Source of the DNA: Burkholderia sp. BCC0322
GTDB taxonomy: Bacteria > Pseudomonadota > Gammaproteobacteria > Burkholderiales > Burkholderiaceae
Length of the DNA stretch: 64,000 nucleotides
Direction: 5' to 3'
Assembly (NCBI RefSeq): GCF_902833045.1
Contig: NZ_CADFDU010000004.1
Location: forward strand, 496,001-560,000
Shown here: positions 8,488-15,419 of the stretch, piece by piece
Numbering within the stretch: the stretch's first letter is position 1
Layout of the letters: every line of letters starts with the position of its first letter
The notes under the pieces: model-generated
The model's database searches: none
Told to the model about the DNA's origin: nothing
Seen by the model: the letters and a program-made list of their open reading frames with translations, nothing else
Program-made: the position numbers and the translations under genes

Positions 8488-9348
8488 TCAAACGACGTAA
8501 GCACCCTTCGCGTGCAGTTCCGCTTCCGTGCGCTCGAGCGCGGCGACCGCATCGCTGCCTTCGAGCGCCAGCAACTGCGCGACCAGCGTTTCGGCGATCG
8601 CGTGCGCGGCCACCAGTGACGGGAAGAACGACGGGCTGTCGTGCGCGAAGATCAGTTGCGCATCCGCGTGCAGTGCGATCGGCGACACCGCGCTGTCGGT
8701 GATCGCGACGATCCGGCTGCCCTGCGCCTTCGCGGCCTGTGCGACGCGCGTCGCTTCCGCCGAATACGGTGCAAAGCTGACGACGACGGTCACGCTCTGC
8801 TTCGCGATCGTCCGCAGCTCCATTTCGAGCGAACCGGCGACGCCGTTGAGCAGCGACACGGTCGGACGGAACAGCCGGTAGCCGTACACGAAGCCGAACG
8901 CGACCGGATAGCACGAGCGAAACCCCGCGACATGCACGTGCGACGCCTTGCGGATCAGTTTCGCGGCATCGGCGAGCGCGTGCTCGTTCTGCGCGGCGGT
9001 GGCCGACAGGTTGTGTTGTTGGGCGGCGAGCAGGTCGTGCGCGAGCGACGCCTTCGCGTCGGGCCGCACGAGCGAGCGCGCCCGCTGCGTGAGCGGCTCG
9101 GGGCGCGTGCGCACGCGTGCGACGCACAGGTCGCGCAGCTCGTTCCAGCCGGGGAAGCCGAATTGCTGCGCGAGCCGCACGAGCGATGCGGGCTGCACCT
9201 GTGCGCGCTGTGCGACCTTGCGCATCGACGAGGTGGCGACTTCGTCGGGATGATCGAGCAGGAAGGCGGCGCCCGCCTGGAATTGCGGGCTCAGCTCGGA
9301 AAATTGCGCCCGGATCCGGGACGCGAGTTCGTCGAAATTGGCGGCCAT
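8488..9348 (-). CDS. MurR/RpiR family transcriptional regulator
   Basis: The protein has 286 residues. The N-terminal 75 residues form the RpiR helix-turn-helix domain (SSMRKVAQRAQVQPASLVRLAQQFGF), and residues about 120-265 form a SIS sugar-phosphate-binding domain (VHVAGFRSCYPVAFGFVYGYRLF, then VVVSFAPYSAEATRVAQAA). Such regulators sense phosphosugars or related ligands and usually repress adjacent catabolic genes. No sugar pathway lies next to it here; the downstream neighbour on the same strand is a GNAT. The start at 9348 leaves 55 bases to the ygiW-like gene end. Confidence 0.88.
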   Translation of the reverse strand: MAANFDELASRIRAQFSELSPQFQAGAAFLLDHPDEVATSSMRKVAQRAQVQPASLVRLAQQFGFPGWNELRDLCVARVRTRPEPLTQRARSLVRPDAKASLAHDLLAAQQHNLSATAAQNEHALADAAKLIRKASHVHVAGFRSCYPVAFGFVYGYRLFRPTVSLLNGVAGSLEMELRTIAKQSVTVVVSFAPYSAEATRVAQAAKAQGSRIVAITDSAVSPIALHADAQLIFAHDSPSFFPSLVAAHAIAETLVAQLLALEGSDAVAALERTEAELHAKGAYVV

Positions 9349-9403
9349 CTTGGTGGGTACGGGAACCGGTCGTCCATGGTATCACCGGCCCCGCGCGCAC
9401 CGG

Positions 9404-9757
9404 TCAGCGCAGCACTTCGACGTGATCGGCGTCGACCTTCACGCTACCCGACCATTTGCGCTCGAATTCGCCGGTCACCTTCACTTCGTTCTTGTCGCTG
9501 ACGGGCTGGCCGGCCGCCCACAGCTTGTGGTCGATCTCGACGTGGATCGTGCCGGTCGCATCGGCGAATTCGTAATCCTCGCCGCCGACATGCTTGACGA
9601 TGCGGCCCTGCAACTGCACGTGCTGGTCGTCCTTGCCGTTCGCGAGCAGCTCCTTCACGGTCGTCGGGGTCAGCGCGGACGGCCCCGTATATTGCGCGTA
9701 GACGGCGGCGGGCAGCGTGGCGAGCGCAACCGTCAGGATTCTGGCCAGGTGTTTCAT
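9404..9757 (-). CDS. ygiW: YgiW/YdeI-family OB-fold stress protein, periplasmic
   Basis: The product has 117 residues. A signal peptide (MKHLARILTVALATLPAAVYAQ, cut near residue 22) directs it to the periplasm. The mature part is the BOF/OB-fold domain (PF04076): strands with TVKELLANGKDDQHVQLQGRIVKHVGGEDYEF, then a GTIHVEID strand, as in E. coli YgiW and Salmonella VisP. Those proteins bind cationic molecules or contribute to stress tolerance. It is divergent from a QseBC-like two-component system across 232 bases, the same arrangement as ygiW-qseBC in enterobacteria, suggesting it belongs to that regulon. The ATG at 9757 is the one that gives an intact signal peptide. Confidence 0.88.
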   Translation of the reverse strand: MKHLARILTVALATLPAAVYAQYTGPSALTPTTVKELLANGKDDQHVQLQGRIVKHVGGEDYEFADATGTIHVEIDHKLWAAGQPVSDKNEVKVTGEFERKWSGSVKVDADHVEVLR

Positions 9758-9815
9758 GATCGTGGTCCTCTTCTTCGATGTGACGCCGCGCCCCGATGAA
9801 CGCGACGGCCCCAGA

Positions 9816-9828
9816 TTACGGACCGTAA
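9816..9828. promoter_or_regulatory. 13-bp palindrome in the ygiW/qseB divergent region
   Basis: TTACGGACCGTAA is a perfect inverted repeat with a one-base centre. It lies 59 bases upstream of the ygiW start, where a regulator of that promoter could sit. No known factor is assigned. Confidence 0.4.
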
Positions 9829-9911
9829 GATTAAGCAAACCTGAAGGCCGCACCGAAGCGACACGGTGCCGCATCGGATGCCCGCCGACGCCCGCCGCGC
9901 GCCGCCCGCAT

Positions 9912-9944
9912 TTAAGGTGCGCCTAAGACACGGGCGCTTATCAT
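9912..9944 (+). promoter_or_regulatory. PmrA/QseB-type box and -10 of the two-component operon
   Basis: TTAAG (9912-9916) and CTAAG (9923-9927) are repeated with an 11-base start-to-start spacing, which read on the other strand is CTTAG-N6-CTTAA, the tandem half-site layout bound by PmrA/QseB-like OmpR-family regulators. A -10-like TATCAT follows at 9939-9944, 46 bases before the response regulator start. This placement over the -35 region is that of an activated, autoregulated promoter. The factor is inferred, not shown. Confidence 0.55.
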
Positions 9945-9989
9945 GGGAACCCCGGGCGCCACGGCGCCCCGTTGAAGAGACACCAATTC

Positions 9990-10652
9990 ATGCGCGTATT
10001 GCTCGTCGAGGACGATCCGCTGATCGGCAGCGGGCTCGAACAGGGGCTCAAACAGGAAGGCTTCGCGGTCGACTGGGTGAAGGACGGCGACGCCGCGTCG
10101 CTCGCGCTGCGCGCGACCGGCTACGGCCTGCTGCTGCTCGATCTCGGGCTGCCGAACCGCGACGGCCTGTCGGTGCTCGCCGCGCTGCGCCGCCGCGACG
10201 AAAACCTCCCCGCGATCATCATCACCGCGCGCGACGGCGTGCCCGACCGCATCGCAGGCCTCGACAGCGGGGCGGACGACTATCTCGTCAAGCCGTTCGA
10301 ACTCGACGAACTGCTCGCCCGTATCCGCGCCGTGAACCGCCGCCATGCGGGCCGCGCGCAGACGACCCTCGCGATCGGCCCGCTGCGGCTCGACCCCGTC
10401 AAGCACCTCGTCTGGCTCAATGACGACGAAGTGCCGCTGTCGCCGAAGGAGTTCGTGCTGCTGCACGAGCTGATGCGCGACCCGGGCGCGGTGATTTCGC
10501 GCGAGCAGTTCGAGGAGCGGCTGTACAGCTGGGGCGAGGAAATCGAGAGCAACGCCGTGCAAGTGCACATCCACAACCTGCGCAAGAAACTCGGCCACGA
10601 CATGATCCGCACGGTGCGCGGCGTCGGCTACCGGATCGGTGACGGCCCATGA
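9990..10652 (+). CDS. qseB: OmpR-family response regulator, QseB-like
   Basis: The protein has 220 residues. The receiver domain (about 1-115) has the acidic pair D8/D9, phospho-acceptor D51 in LLLLDLGLPNRDG, a switch T in ITARDG and the invariant lysine in DYLVKPFE. The winged-helix output domain (about 125-215) ends VHIHNLRKKLGHDMIRTVRGVGYRI, the classical PhoB/OmpR signature. Its stop overlaps the kinase start by four bases (ATGA), so the two are translationally coupled. Divergence from a ygiW-like gene supports a QseB/PmrA-type identity. A QseB-type box in its own promoter suggests autoregulation. The signal sensed in this organism is unknown. Confidence 0.87.
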   Translation: MRVLLVEDDPLIGSGLEQGLKQEGFAVDWVKDGDAASLALRATGYGLLLLDLGLPNRDGLSVLAALRRRDENLPAIIITARDGVPDRIAGLDSGADDYLVKPFELDELLARIRAVNRRHAGRAQTTLAIGPLRLDPVKHLVWLNDDEVPLSPKEFVLLHELMRDPGAVISREQFEERLYSWGEEIESNAVQVHIHNLRKKLGHDMIRTVRGVGYRIGDGP

Positions 10653-12025
10653 CGCGCATGCAACGCGCGATCGCGCGCTGGCGCAACGCATCGCTGCGGC
10701 GGCGCCTGCTGACGTGGCTGCTGCCGGCCGCATGCGTGATCGGCCTCGTCGCGAGCGCGGGCACCTACTGGGGCGCGCTGCGCGAGCTCGACGACCTGCT
10801 CGACGACCAGATGCGCAGCATGTCGAAGCAGATCGTCGTCGGTCCGAACGGCGAGCTGTCGTTCAGCAACCACGCCAACGGCAAGCACGGTTTCGAGGCG
10901 AGCGACCCCGACGCCGTGCTGCTGCAGGTCTGGCGCAACGGCACGCTCGTGTATTCGACCGACCGCGATTCGAAACTGCCGCCGCCCGAGCAGAAGGGCA
11001 TCGCAAGTGTCGACGTCGCCGGCCAGCCGTGGCGCACCTATGTGACCGAGCGCGGCGGCACGACGATCCGGCTCGCGCAGGCACGCCATGCCCGATGGGA
11101 AGCGATCGCGGGCATCGCCGTGCACCTGCTGTGGCCGGTGTTCTCGATGCTGCCGCTGCTCGCGATCGGCCTGTGGTTCGGCATCGGCGCGGGGTTGCGG
11201 CCGCTGCGCACGATTGCATCCGGCCTCAAGCGCAGGAATGCGAACAATCTGGAACCGGTCGACGTCGGCTCGATGCCGAACGAAGTCCGACCGCTCGCCG
11301 AAGCGATCAACGACCTGCTCGCGCGCCTCGACCGCTCGTTCACGCTGCAGCGTCACTTCATCGCCGACGCCGCACACGAGTTGCGCACGCCGATCATGGG
11401 CCTGTCGATCCAGTCGCAATTGCTGCGGCGCGCGGCCACCGCCGAAGAACGCGAGCACATCCTCGCACAGATCCAGGCAGGCACGACACGCCTCGGCCAC
11501 CTCGCCGAGCAGTTGCTGACGCTCGCGCGCCTCGAACCCGATGCGCAGGCGGCCGCCTCCGTGTCGGCCCCCGTCGATCTCGCCGCGCTGTGCCGGTCGG
11601 TGGTTTCGGATCGCACGCGCGTCGCCGACGCGCACCGGATCGATCTCGGCGCGATCGTGTCGACGCCCGTGATGACGTCGGGCAATGCGGACACGCTGCG
11701 CGTACTGCTGAACAACCTCGTCGACAACGCGATCCGCTATGCGGGCGACGGCGCGCGTGTCGATGTGTCTGCACGCATCGACGGCGCGACGCCCGTGCTC
11801 GAAGTCGCCGACGACGGCCCGGGGATCCCGGAGGCCGAACGCAACGACGTGTGGGAGCGCTTCTATCGCGGCGCCGGCGCGCAGGCCGTCACGTCGTCGG
11901 GCAGCGGGCTCGGGCTGTCGATCGTCAAGCGGATCGCCGAACAGCATCGCGCGACGGTTACACTCGGCACCACGCGCGGCGGGCGCGGGCTGACCGTCAC
12001 CGTGCGCTTTCCGCTGCCGGCCTGA
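10649..12025 (+). CDS. qseC: Sensor histidine kinase, QseC-like
   Basis: The protein has 458 residues. There are two membrane segments (about 20-42 and 152-182) enclosing a periplasmic sensor of roughly 110 residues, then a short HAMP-like region. The dimerisation/phosphoacceptor motif DAAHELRTPI puts the histidine at about residue 243. The ATPase lobe has an N box (LLNNLVDNAIRYAG), G1 (VADDGPGIP), an F box region (WERFYRG) and G2 (GSGLGLSIVKRI). Overlap with the upstream response regulator gene identifies its partner. In QseC relatives the periplasmic domain senses amines or metals; which applies here is not visible. Confidence 0.88.
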   Translation: MTRMQRAIARWRNASLRRRLLTWLLPAACVIGLVASAGTYWGALRELDDLLDDQMRSMSKQIVVGPNGELSFSNHANGKHGFEASDPDAVLLQVWRNGTLVYSTDRDSKLPPPEQKGIASVDVAGQPWRTYVTERGGTTIRLAQARHARWEAIAGIAVHLLWPVFSMLPLLAIGLWFGIGAGLRPLRTIASGLKRRNANNLEPVDVGSMPNEVRPLAEAINDLLARLDRSFTLQRHFIADAAHELRTPIMGLSIQSQLLRRAATAEEREHILAQIQAGTTRLGHLAEQLLTLARLEPDAQAAASVSAPVDLAALCRSVVSDRTRVADAHRIDLGAIVSTPVMTSGNADTLRVLLNNLVDNAIRYAGDGARVDVSARIDGATPVLEVADDGPGIPEAERNDVWERFYRGAGAQAVTSSGSGLGLSIVKRIAEQHRATVTLGTTRGGRGLTVTVRFPLPA

Positions 12026-12043
12026 CCCGCGCGCATCGCGCGG

Positions 12044-12119
12044 CTTGTCCACAGATTGTGTTGGCAAGCTTGTGGACAACCGTCCATTAACAGCACCAAG
12101 CCATTGATCGGAAAGGGTT
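12044..12119 (+). repeat. 76-bp intergenic repeat, copy R1
   Basis: First of nine gap-free copies. The left arm TTGTCCACAG and right arm TTGTGGACAA form the most symmetrical version of the element: ten-base arms paired around 15 bases. Arms resemble the DnaA-box consensus TTATCCACA with one mismatch. It starts 19 bases after the qseC-like stop. Just downstream, TTTGCCA (12118-12124) and TGGCAAA (12133-12139) form a separate small hairpin. Confidence 0.85.
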
Positions 12120-12200
12120 TGCCAGGCGTGCTTGGCAAATGCGCCAGCCCGGGTCAACCACGCATCTCGCTCAGCTGTCGTCGACGATTCGCTCGCAACA

Positions 12201-12238
12201 TTGACAACCAGTTGTCCATAACGTAAAGTGGTTGTCAA
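12201..12238. promoter_or_regulatory. Inverted repeats upstream of the MarR gene (candidate operator)
   Basis: GACAAC (12203-12208) and GTTGTC (12211-12216) form a compact palindrome with a two-base centre. TTGACAAC (12201-12208) also pairs with GTTGTCAA at 12231-12238. TTGACA could double as a -35 hexamer. The site ends 20 bases before the MarR ATG, the usual position for MarR autorepression. Binding by this MarR is an inference. Confidence 0.6.
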
Positions 12239-12257
12239 TTTATCCCGCGTATCGAAC

Positions 12258-12704
12258 ATGACGAAATCCGCGAAGCTGACCGCCGTCGCGCTGTCCGTAT
12301 TCCGCCTGAACGGCCTGCTGATCGAATGGGGCAACACGTTTGCCGGGCCCCACGGCCTGACCAGTGCACGCTGGCAGGTGCTTGGCGCCATCTCGCTCGC
12401 GCCGGAAGCCCCGAACATCCCGCAGATCGCCGATGCGATGGGCATCACGCGGCAGGCCGTGCTGAAACAGATCAACGTGCTGACCGACGAAGGGCTGGTT
12501 CAATCGCTGCCCAACCCGGCACACAAGCGCTCGCCCCTGTACGCGCTGACGCCTCGCGGCGAGGCGGCCTACCAGGCCGTGGTCGGGCAGTGGCAACAGC
12601 ATGTCCGCGACATCGCCGGCGACTTCAGTTCGGCTGACCTGGATGCGGCGATCCGCGTGCTGTCAGCGATGTCCAGCGCGCATGGCGCCGCTGCACCGAC
12701 GTGA
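12258..12704 (+). CDS. MarR-family transcriptional regulator
   Basis: The protein has 148 residues. The winged helix-turn-helix covers about residues 30-100: IPQIADAMGITRQAVLKQINVLTDEGLV is the recognition region and NPAHKRSPLYALTPRGE the wing, with the Ala-Tyr-Pro hinge typical of MarR. The ATG at 12258 is used because the possible upstream GTG (12228) lies inside the operator-like repeat. It precedes a small monooxygenase gene by 37 bases and probably forms an operon with it, repressing both until a phenolic or other aromatic ligand binds. The pair is bracketed by copies R1 and R2 of the 76-bp repeat. Confidence 0.85.
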   Translation: MTKSAKLTAVALSVFRLNGLLIEWGNTFAGPHGLTSARWQVLGAISLAPEAPNIPQIADAMGITRQAVLKQINVLTDEGLVQSLPNPAHKRSPLYALTPRGEAAYQAVVGQWQQHVRDIAGDFSSADLDAAIRVLSAMSSAHGAAAPT

Positions 12705-12741
12705 CCGCTCAACCGCTCCCCCCTCATCCGAAGGAGTTCCC

Positions 12742-13110
12742 ATGCCTCAATTCAAGCCGATGGATCCGGCTTTTCCGATCCAGCAACAGGTCGCCATCGA
12801 CGCGGAGCCGGTCGTCCTCGTCAACGTGTTCACGTTGGCCGCCGCCGACGAAGCCGACTTTCTCGCCGTGTGGAAGGACGACGCCGAATTCATGAAGCGG
12901 CAGCCGGGATTCATCTCGACCCAGCTGCATCGCGCGCTCGGCGACAGTCCGACCTACCTGAACTACGCGATCTGGGAATCGACCGCAGCGTTTCGCGCGG
13001 CCTTCACGCATCCGGAGTTCGTCGCCAAGCTGTCGGCCTATCCGTCGTCCGCCGTCGCGAGCCCTCACCTGTTCCAGAAAGTCGGTATGGCCGGTATCTG
13101 CACTGCGTGA
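12742..13110 (+). CDS. Antibiotic biosynthesis monooxygenase (ABM)-domain protein
   Basis: The 122-residue protein is one ferredoxin-like alpha-beta barrel of the ABM family: a strand VVLVNVFTLAAADEADFLAVWKDDAEFMKRQPGFIS, then helices and the strand YLNYAIWESTAAFRAAF. Members are cofactor-free monooxygenases or heme-degrading or quinol-forming enzymes, active as dimers in the cytoplasm. AAGGAG lies seven bases before the ATG. It follows the MarR gene closely, and this pairing suggests a response to a toxic aromatic or electrophile. The substrate is unknown. A GC hairpin and repeat copy R2 follow its stop. Confidence 0.83.
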   Translation: MPQFKPMDPAFPIQQQVAIDAEPVVLVNVFTLAAADEADFLAVWKDDAEFMKRQPGFISTQLHRALGDSPTYLNYAIWESTAAFRAAFTHPEFVAKLSAYPSSAVASPHLFQKVGMAGICTA

Positions 13111-13147
13111 GTGCACGCGTGAAGCGGGGCAACGCGTGGCATTCGCG

Positions 13148-13175
13148 GGGGTGTCGCGCGTCGCTCGCGCACCCC
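13148..13175 (+). terminator. Hairpin after the ABM gene
   Basis: GGGGTG (13148-13153) pairs with CACCCC (13170-13175) with further CGCG pairing inside. It begins 38 bases after the ABM stop and directly before repeat copy R2. There is no long T-run, so termination is only suggested. Confidence 0.4.
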
Positions 13176-13178
13176 GAC

Positions 13179-13254
13179 TTCTCCACAGAAAATGTTGGCA
13201 AGCTTGTGGATATCCTGCGCACCGCAACCCTAAGCCCTTGATCCGATGGACTTT
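13179..13254 (+). repeat. 76-bp intergenic repeat, copy R2
   Basis: Left arm TTCTCCACAG, conserved core ATGTTGGCAAGCTTGTGGAT, then TCCTGCGCA and the right block CCTAAGCCCTTGATC. Same orientation as every other copy. It lies 68 bases after the ABM stop. Confidence 0.85.
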
Positions 13255-13384
13255 GGCACGCGTGATGCAGACGAGGCCCCGGGGATGGCCATCGCATCCC
13301 CCGCGTCGCCGCACGACGCATCACAACGCCAAGACGATGCACGCCGCAGCCGGTTCTCGCACGTGCCCGCCATGCGCGGCGCAC

Positions 13385-13460
13385 TTACCCACAGATTTTG
13401 TTGGCAAGCTTGTGGATATCCTGCGCAAGCCTGCGCTAACCCGTTGATCGGACTACGGTT
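13385..13460 (+). repeat. 76-bp intergenic repeat, copy R3
   Basis: Left arm TTACCCACAG (two differences from the majority arm), identical core TGTTGGCAAGCTTGTGGATA, right block GCTAACCCGTTGATC. It lies 206 bases after the start of R2. Confidence 0.85.
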
Positions 13461-13675
13461 CATGCGCGGCGTCACGGTTGCGGCACCGTGCGGCCCGCGC
13501 AGGCGGACGATCCCCCGCAACAGCAGCGCATCGCCGTCGCCTTGACGCTCGCGCCTGCCTCGCGTCAAGATCACGCGAGCCGCACGCTGACGCGCATCGC
13601 CGGCTTCGCGCGACGGCTCAACGGCCTGGACGTTCCGCCGGTGCCGCACCACGACACCTCACTCCGAGGAAGACC

Positions 13676-13876
13676 ATGGAACACTTCACCGCGTGGCAAC
13701 TGGTCGTCTCACTCGTGCTCGTCGCCGTCGTCATCTATCCGTACGTCCGCATCGTCCGGCGTACCGGGCATTCGGGCTGGTGGGTCCTGACGATGTTCGT
13801 CCCGATCCTGAACTTCGTGATGTTGTGGGTGTTCGCGTTCGCGCGCTGGCCCACCGTCGATGATCGGCAGCCCTGA
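13676..13876 (+). CDS. Small two-segment membrane protein, unknown function
   Basis: The protein has 66 residues. Two hydrophobic segments (about residues 7-24 and 34-56) are joined by a basic turn (RIVRRTGHSGWW). The pattern resembles short inner-membrane proteins with a G-x-x-G-W-W turn found in many proteobacteria. Translation starts at the ATG at 13676, preceded by GAGGA about six bases upstream. Repeat copies R3 and R4 lie on either side, so it forms its own small module between repeats. Function unknown. Confidence 0.65.
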   Translation: MEHFTAWQLVVSLVLVAVVIYPYVRIVRRTGHSGWWVLTMFVPILNFVMLWVFAFARWPTVDDRQP

Positions 13877-13900
13877 CCGTCGTCACCACGGCTGCTCGGC

Positions 13901-13976
13901 TTGTCCACAGATTTTGTTGGCAAGCATGTGGATAGCCTGCGCATACCGCGACCAAGCGCTTGATCCGAAAGACTTT
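13901..13976 (+). repeat. 76-bp intergenic repeat, copy R4
   Basis: Left arm TTGTCCACAG, core TGTTGGCAAGCATGTGGATA, right block ACCAAGCGCTTGATC containing the perfect palindrome CAAGCGCTTG. A hairpin follows: TGCCGC (13982-13987) with GCGGCA (13995-14000). It starts 24 bases after the small membrane gene stop. Confidence 0.87.
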
Positions 13977-14072
13977 CTCCGTGCCGCTTCAAATGCGGCA
14001 CGCGGCCGGGAAAGCGCCGCTCACACGCCCGTTCGCCACGTGACGGAGCACCTTCCGCGCGTGCGAACCGGC

Positions 14073-14148
14073 TTGTCCACAGATTGTGTTGCCAAGCGTG
14101 TGGATAGCCTGCGCATACCGAGGCCAAGCGCTTGATCCGAAAGACTTT
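14073..14148 (+). repeat. 76-bp intergenic repeat, copy R5
   Basis: Nearly identical to R4, including CAAGCGCTTG and the following hairpin GCCGC (14155-14159) with GCGGC (14167-14171). The only core change is TTGCCAAGCG for TTGGCAAGCA. This pair is the clearest recent duplication in the set. Confidence 0.87.
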
Positions 14149-14210
14149 GTCCGCGCCGCTTCAAACGCGGCACGGCGGCCCGCGCCACGCCGGATGCGGC
14201 CGCGCGCGGG

Positions 14211-14286
14211 CTTGTCCACACTTTTTGTTGGCAAGCATGTGGATATCCTGAGCATGCGTGACCTAAGTCGTTGATCGCACAACGTT
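14211..14286 (+). repeat. 76-bp intergenic repeat, copy R6
   Basis: Left part CTTGTCCACA, with the usual arm-end G changed to C, core TTGTTGGCAAGCATGTGGAT, right block CCTAAGTCGTTGATC. It lies downstream of the minus-strand penA gene yet keeps the plus orientation. The 76-base alignment itself starts one base later than the annotated start. Confidence 0.83.
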
Positions 14287-14349
14287 TGATCACGCAGGTC
14301 ACGGCCGAGGCACGGCATGCATGCGGATCACACACGCCGCGCCACCCGC

Positions 14350-15291
14350 TCAACCGAATGCCCGGACCACGATGCGTGCGACCGACGCGATCACGTCGTC
14401 CTTCGCCCGCGCATCGGCACGCGCCTGCGTGTAGTACACGGCCAGCGCGATCGGCGCACCCGACGGCGACCACACGACACCCGCGTCGTTGGTGGTCCCG
14501 TAGTCGCCGGTGCCCGTCTTGTCGCCGACCGTCCATCCGGCCGGCACGCCCGCACGGAGTCGCTTGTCGCCGACCTTGTTGCCGCGCATCCACGCGACGA
14601 GCTGCGCACGCTGCGCGGGCGGCAGCGCATCGCCAACCATCAGCACGCGCATGCTCGCGGCCATCGCGGCCGGCGTCGTCGTGTCGCGCGGGTCGCCGGG
14701 CAGCGCGGTATTCAGTTCGGTCTCCCATCGATCGAGCCGGAACGTGTCGTCGCCGATCGAGCGCGCGTAGGCCGTCACCGCCGGCGGGCCGCCGAGCAGC
14801 TTCATCAGCAGGTTCGCGGCCGAGTTGTCGCTGTACTGGATCGCGGCCTCGCACAGCGCGGCAACCGTCATGCCCTCACCGACATGCTGTTCCGACACCG
14901 GCGAATAGTTGACGAGGTCGGCCCTGGTATACGTCACGCGCTGTTGCAGCAACGCGGGGCGCTCGACGCTCTGCGCCAGCACCGCCGCGCTCAGCATCGC
15001 CTTGAACGTGCTGCAGAACGGGAAGCGCTCGTCCTGGCGATGTGCCGCGCGCCGGCCGCTTGCGATGTCGATCGCGCACACGCCGAGGCGGCCGCCCGCG
15101 CTGCGTTCGAGCGCCGCCAGCGCATCGAACGCTTCCGCGTCGAGCGAGGCCGCCCCGACCGCGGCGGCGGCCTCGCTCGATGACGGGTCCGGTGCAGCCG
15201 TCTGCCGCGACGCGCACGCGGCGACGGTCAGGGCGAGCGGCGCTGTCGCAGCGGCCAGCAACAAGGTTCGACGTTTCGAAGAGTGGGTCAT
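14350..15291 (-). CDS. penA: Class A beta-lactamase, PenA/PenB family, Tat lipoprotein
   Basis: The protein has 313 residues and all class A motifs: S94-x-x-K97 in CSTFK (Ambler S70, K73, with Cys at 69), S154-D-N (S130), E190 in RWETELN (E166) and K258-T-G (K234). It hydrolyses beta-lactams by a serine acyl-enzyme in the periplasm. The N-terminus carries a twin-arginine signal (SSKRRTLLLAAATA) ending in a lipobox (LTVAAC, Cys26), consistent with the Tat-exported membrane-anchored PenA described in B. pseudomallei. It is divergent from penR, its AmpR-type regulator, across 128 bases. Triplets of a 76-bp direct repeat flank the pair on both sides. Confidence 0.95.
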   Translation of the reverse strand: MTHSSKRRTLLLAAATAPLALTVAACASRQTAAPDPSSSEAAAAVGAASLDAEAFDALAALERSAGGRLGVCAIDIASGRRAAHRQDERFPFCSTFKAMLSAAVLAQSVERPALLQQRVTYTRADLVNYSPVSEQHVGEGMTVAALCEAAIQYSDNSAANLLMKLLGGPPAVTAYARSIGDDTFRLDRWETELNTALPGDPRDTTTPAAMAASMRVLMVGDALPPAQRAQLVAWMRGNKVGDKRLRAGVPAGWTVGDKTGTGDYGTTNDAGVVWSPSGAPIALAVYYTQARADARAKDDVIASVARIVVRAFG

Positions 15292-15372
15292 GTCGGTTGT
15301 CTCGTGGAGGAATGTGAGCGAAAGGGGGTTGAACGCACCCGGCCGGCGAGACAGCACTATCGGGACTTTACG

Positions 15373-15389
15373 GTTGCCTGACAAGCAAC
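15373..15389. promoter_or_regulatory. T-N11-A inverted repeat in the penA/penR intergenic region
   Basis: GTTGC (15373-15377) and GCAAC (15385-15389) flank CTGACAA and contain the LysR-type T-N11-A signature. The site is 31 bases before the penR ATG and about 80 bases before the penA start, where a PenR/AmpR-type regulator would repress its own gene and activate penA. PenR binding is inferred from position and symmetry. Confidence 0.6.
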
Positions 15390-15419
15390 GATAATTGAGC
15401 GCTGACAAAAGAAATCCTT

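Larger units (their letters stand above)
13111..13675. other. Intergenic stretch with repeat copies R2 and R3, no gene seen
   Basis: These 565 bases separate the ABM gene from the small membrane protein gene. They hold a GC hairpin after the ABM stop, two copies of the 76-bp repeat 206 bases apart, and sequence between them without recognisable coding potential. Short open frames here encode repeat-derived peptides and look artefactual. Confidence 0.6.
13877..14349. other. Intergenic stretch with repeat copies R4, R5 and R6, no gene seen
   Basis: These 473 bases lie between the small membrane gene and the 3' end of penA. They contain three copies of the 76-bp repeat at 172 and 138 base intervals. 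The sequence after R4 and R5 is also alike, with a GCCGC-TTCAAA-GCGGC hairpin in both, so a unit of more than 100 bases has been duplicated in tandem. Confidence 0.6.
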
